This document shows positions 63,635 to 64,000 of a DNA stretch of 64,000 nucleotides, in pieces. How positions within the stretch are numbered: the stretch's first letter is position 1; each line of letters opens with the position of its first letter. The notes beneath the pieces are model-generated. The model was not told where the DNA came from and made no database searches. It was given only the letters and a program-made list of their open reading frames with translations. A program made the position numbers and the translations under genes. Source of the stretch: Pirellulimonas nuda (GTDB lineage Bacteria; Planctomycetota; Planctomycetia; Pirellulales; Lacipirellulaceae); NCBI RefSeq assembly GCF_007750855.1, contig NZ_CP036291.1, positions 2,976,001 to 3,040,000 of the forward strand. Reading direction: 5' to 3'.

Positions 63635-64000
63635 CTATCCCTCAGCAAATCCCGGGGTCTGGGGCATAGCCCCAGCAGCTGCGCCTGGATTGTCGGCGTC
63701 TGCTGATACGTAAAAAAATGGGCAGCGGGGCCGCCCGGCAGGGCGGCCCATGGGCTCGGCTGCTTCGGGCTGGGTCGCCGACGGTCTTGACGCTAGTTCG
63801 TAGAGATCGCCAACGAACGACGTCAGCTTCCGCTGCTCGAGCATCCGCTGCTCGCCCTTTGGCAACTCCTCCGGCGAAGCGACCTTCGGCAGGCCCGCGC
63901 CCGCGTAGACGGCGGCTAGCCCCGCGCGGGCTTGTGCTGTGGGCCCCGCTTGCCGCTTCCCCGACCGCGGAGTCTTGCCCCCCGCAGCGCGGTCGAGCGC
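63635..64000 (-). CDS. Partial hypothetical protein cut by the right edge
   Basis: A leftward frame stays open from the edge to 63635 (121 codons). It is Ala/Gly/Pro/Arg-rich, with 'KVASPEELPKGEQRMLEQRKLTSFVGDLYELA' as the only protein-like stretch. The hairpin and T-run at 63712-63749 fall inside its last third, which argues that the real end, if it is a gene, may differ. Function unknown. Confidence 0.3.
   Translation of the reverse strand, partial: ALDRAAGGKTPRSGKRQAGPTAQARAGLAAVYAGAGLPKVASPEELPKGEQRMLEQRKLTSFVGDLYELASRPSATQPEAAEPMGRPAGRPRCPFFYVSADADNPGAAAGAMPQTPGFAEG
63712..63749 (-). terminator. Possible terminator hairpin
   Basis: GGGCCGCCC-GGCA-GGGCGGCCC forms a perfect 9-bp stem (63728-63749). 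On the minus strand it is followed nine bases later by a T7 run. The spacing is longer than ideal. Confidence 0.35.

Noticed and set aside
1-64000. CRISPR arrays, tRNA and rRNA genes
   Set aside because: No regularly spaced identical repeats and no tRNA cloverleaf or rRNA core sequence were noticed. The tandem units at 7131 are only two adjacent copies without spacers.

Overview
The window reads as a chromosomal segment of a planctomycete, probably of the Pirellulales type. The evidence is the mix of formylglycine sulfatases, a DUF1549/DUF1553 plus DUF1501 gene pair, three PEP-CTERM tails (two of them following a dockerin-like 'DGxVDAADYTxWRDxLG' stretch), many signal peptides, high GC, sparse operons and wide intergenic spaces. 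This assignment is inference from gene content; no rRNA or other marker gene is present.

Bases 1-33,300 are a fairly conventional metabolic region. It starts inside a cation P-type ATPase whose 3' end runs into an IS21 istB remnant. A D-lactate dehydrogenase, a DUF485/sodium:solute symporter pair, a fucose-isomerase-like protein, two sulfatases (one with an in-frame stop) and a GH95 alpha-L-fucosidase follow and together look like a locus for sulfated fucose-containing glycans. After an IS200 element come an RND efflux pump with its adaptor, a SulP remnant, ppk2, a 5'-truncated pfkA, a Gly-rich secreted protein behind an NTF2-like gene, a PEP-CTERM protein, the DUF1549-DUF1501 pair and a quinone-oxidoreductase-like MDR protein.

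Bases 33,800-62,300 are an accessory island. It holds at least seven copies of a dispersed repeat that I do not see in the first 33 kb. Two clusters of small orphan ORFs are separated by attC-like sites (34.0-37.9 kb and 57.7-60.7 kb), as in integron cassette arrays without a nearby integron integrase. There are insertion sequences of the IS3 (two), IS630, IS21 and ISAs1 families, and a tyrosine recombinase broken by one stop codon. Several insertions can be undone on paper: an IS3 sits in a HEAT-repeat gene with a 4-bp duplication; an IS21 sits in a small membrane-protein gene with a 6-bp duplication; an ISAs1 sits inside that IS21 with a 10-bp duplication; a 95-bp palindromic element sits in a cassette ORF. 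In each case removal restores an open frame.

Functional genes persist inside the island. A 1,465-residue repeat protein with dockerin-like and PEP-CTERM ends lies at 38.6-43.0 kb. A two-gene unit at 51.1-54.1 kb couples a cyclic-nucleotide-domain/thioredoxin-reductase-like flavoprotein to a DACNV-type protein. A divergent pair at 54.5-56.9 kb encodes an Old Yellow Enzyme and a zinc alcohol dehydrogenase. The last 1.7 kb holds transposase fragments and poorly supported ORFs. I found no rRNA, tRNA or CRISPR array.
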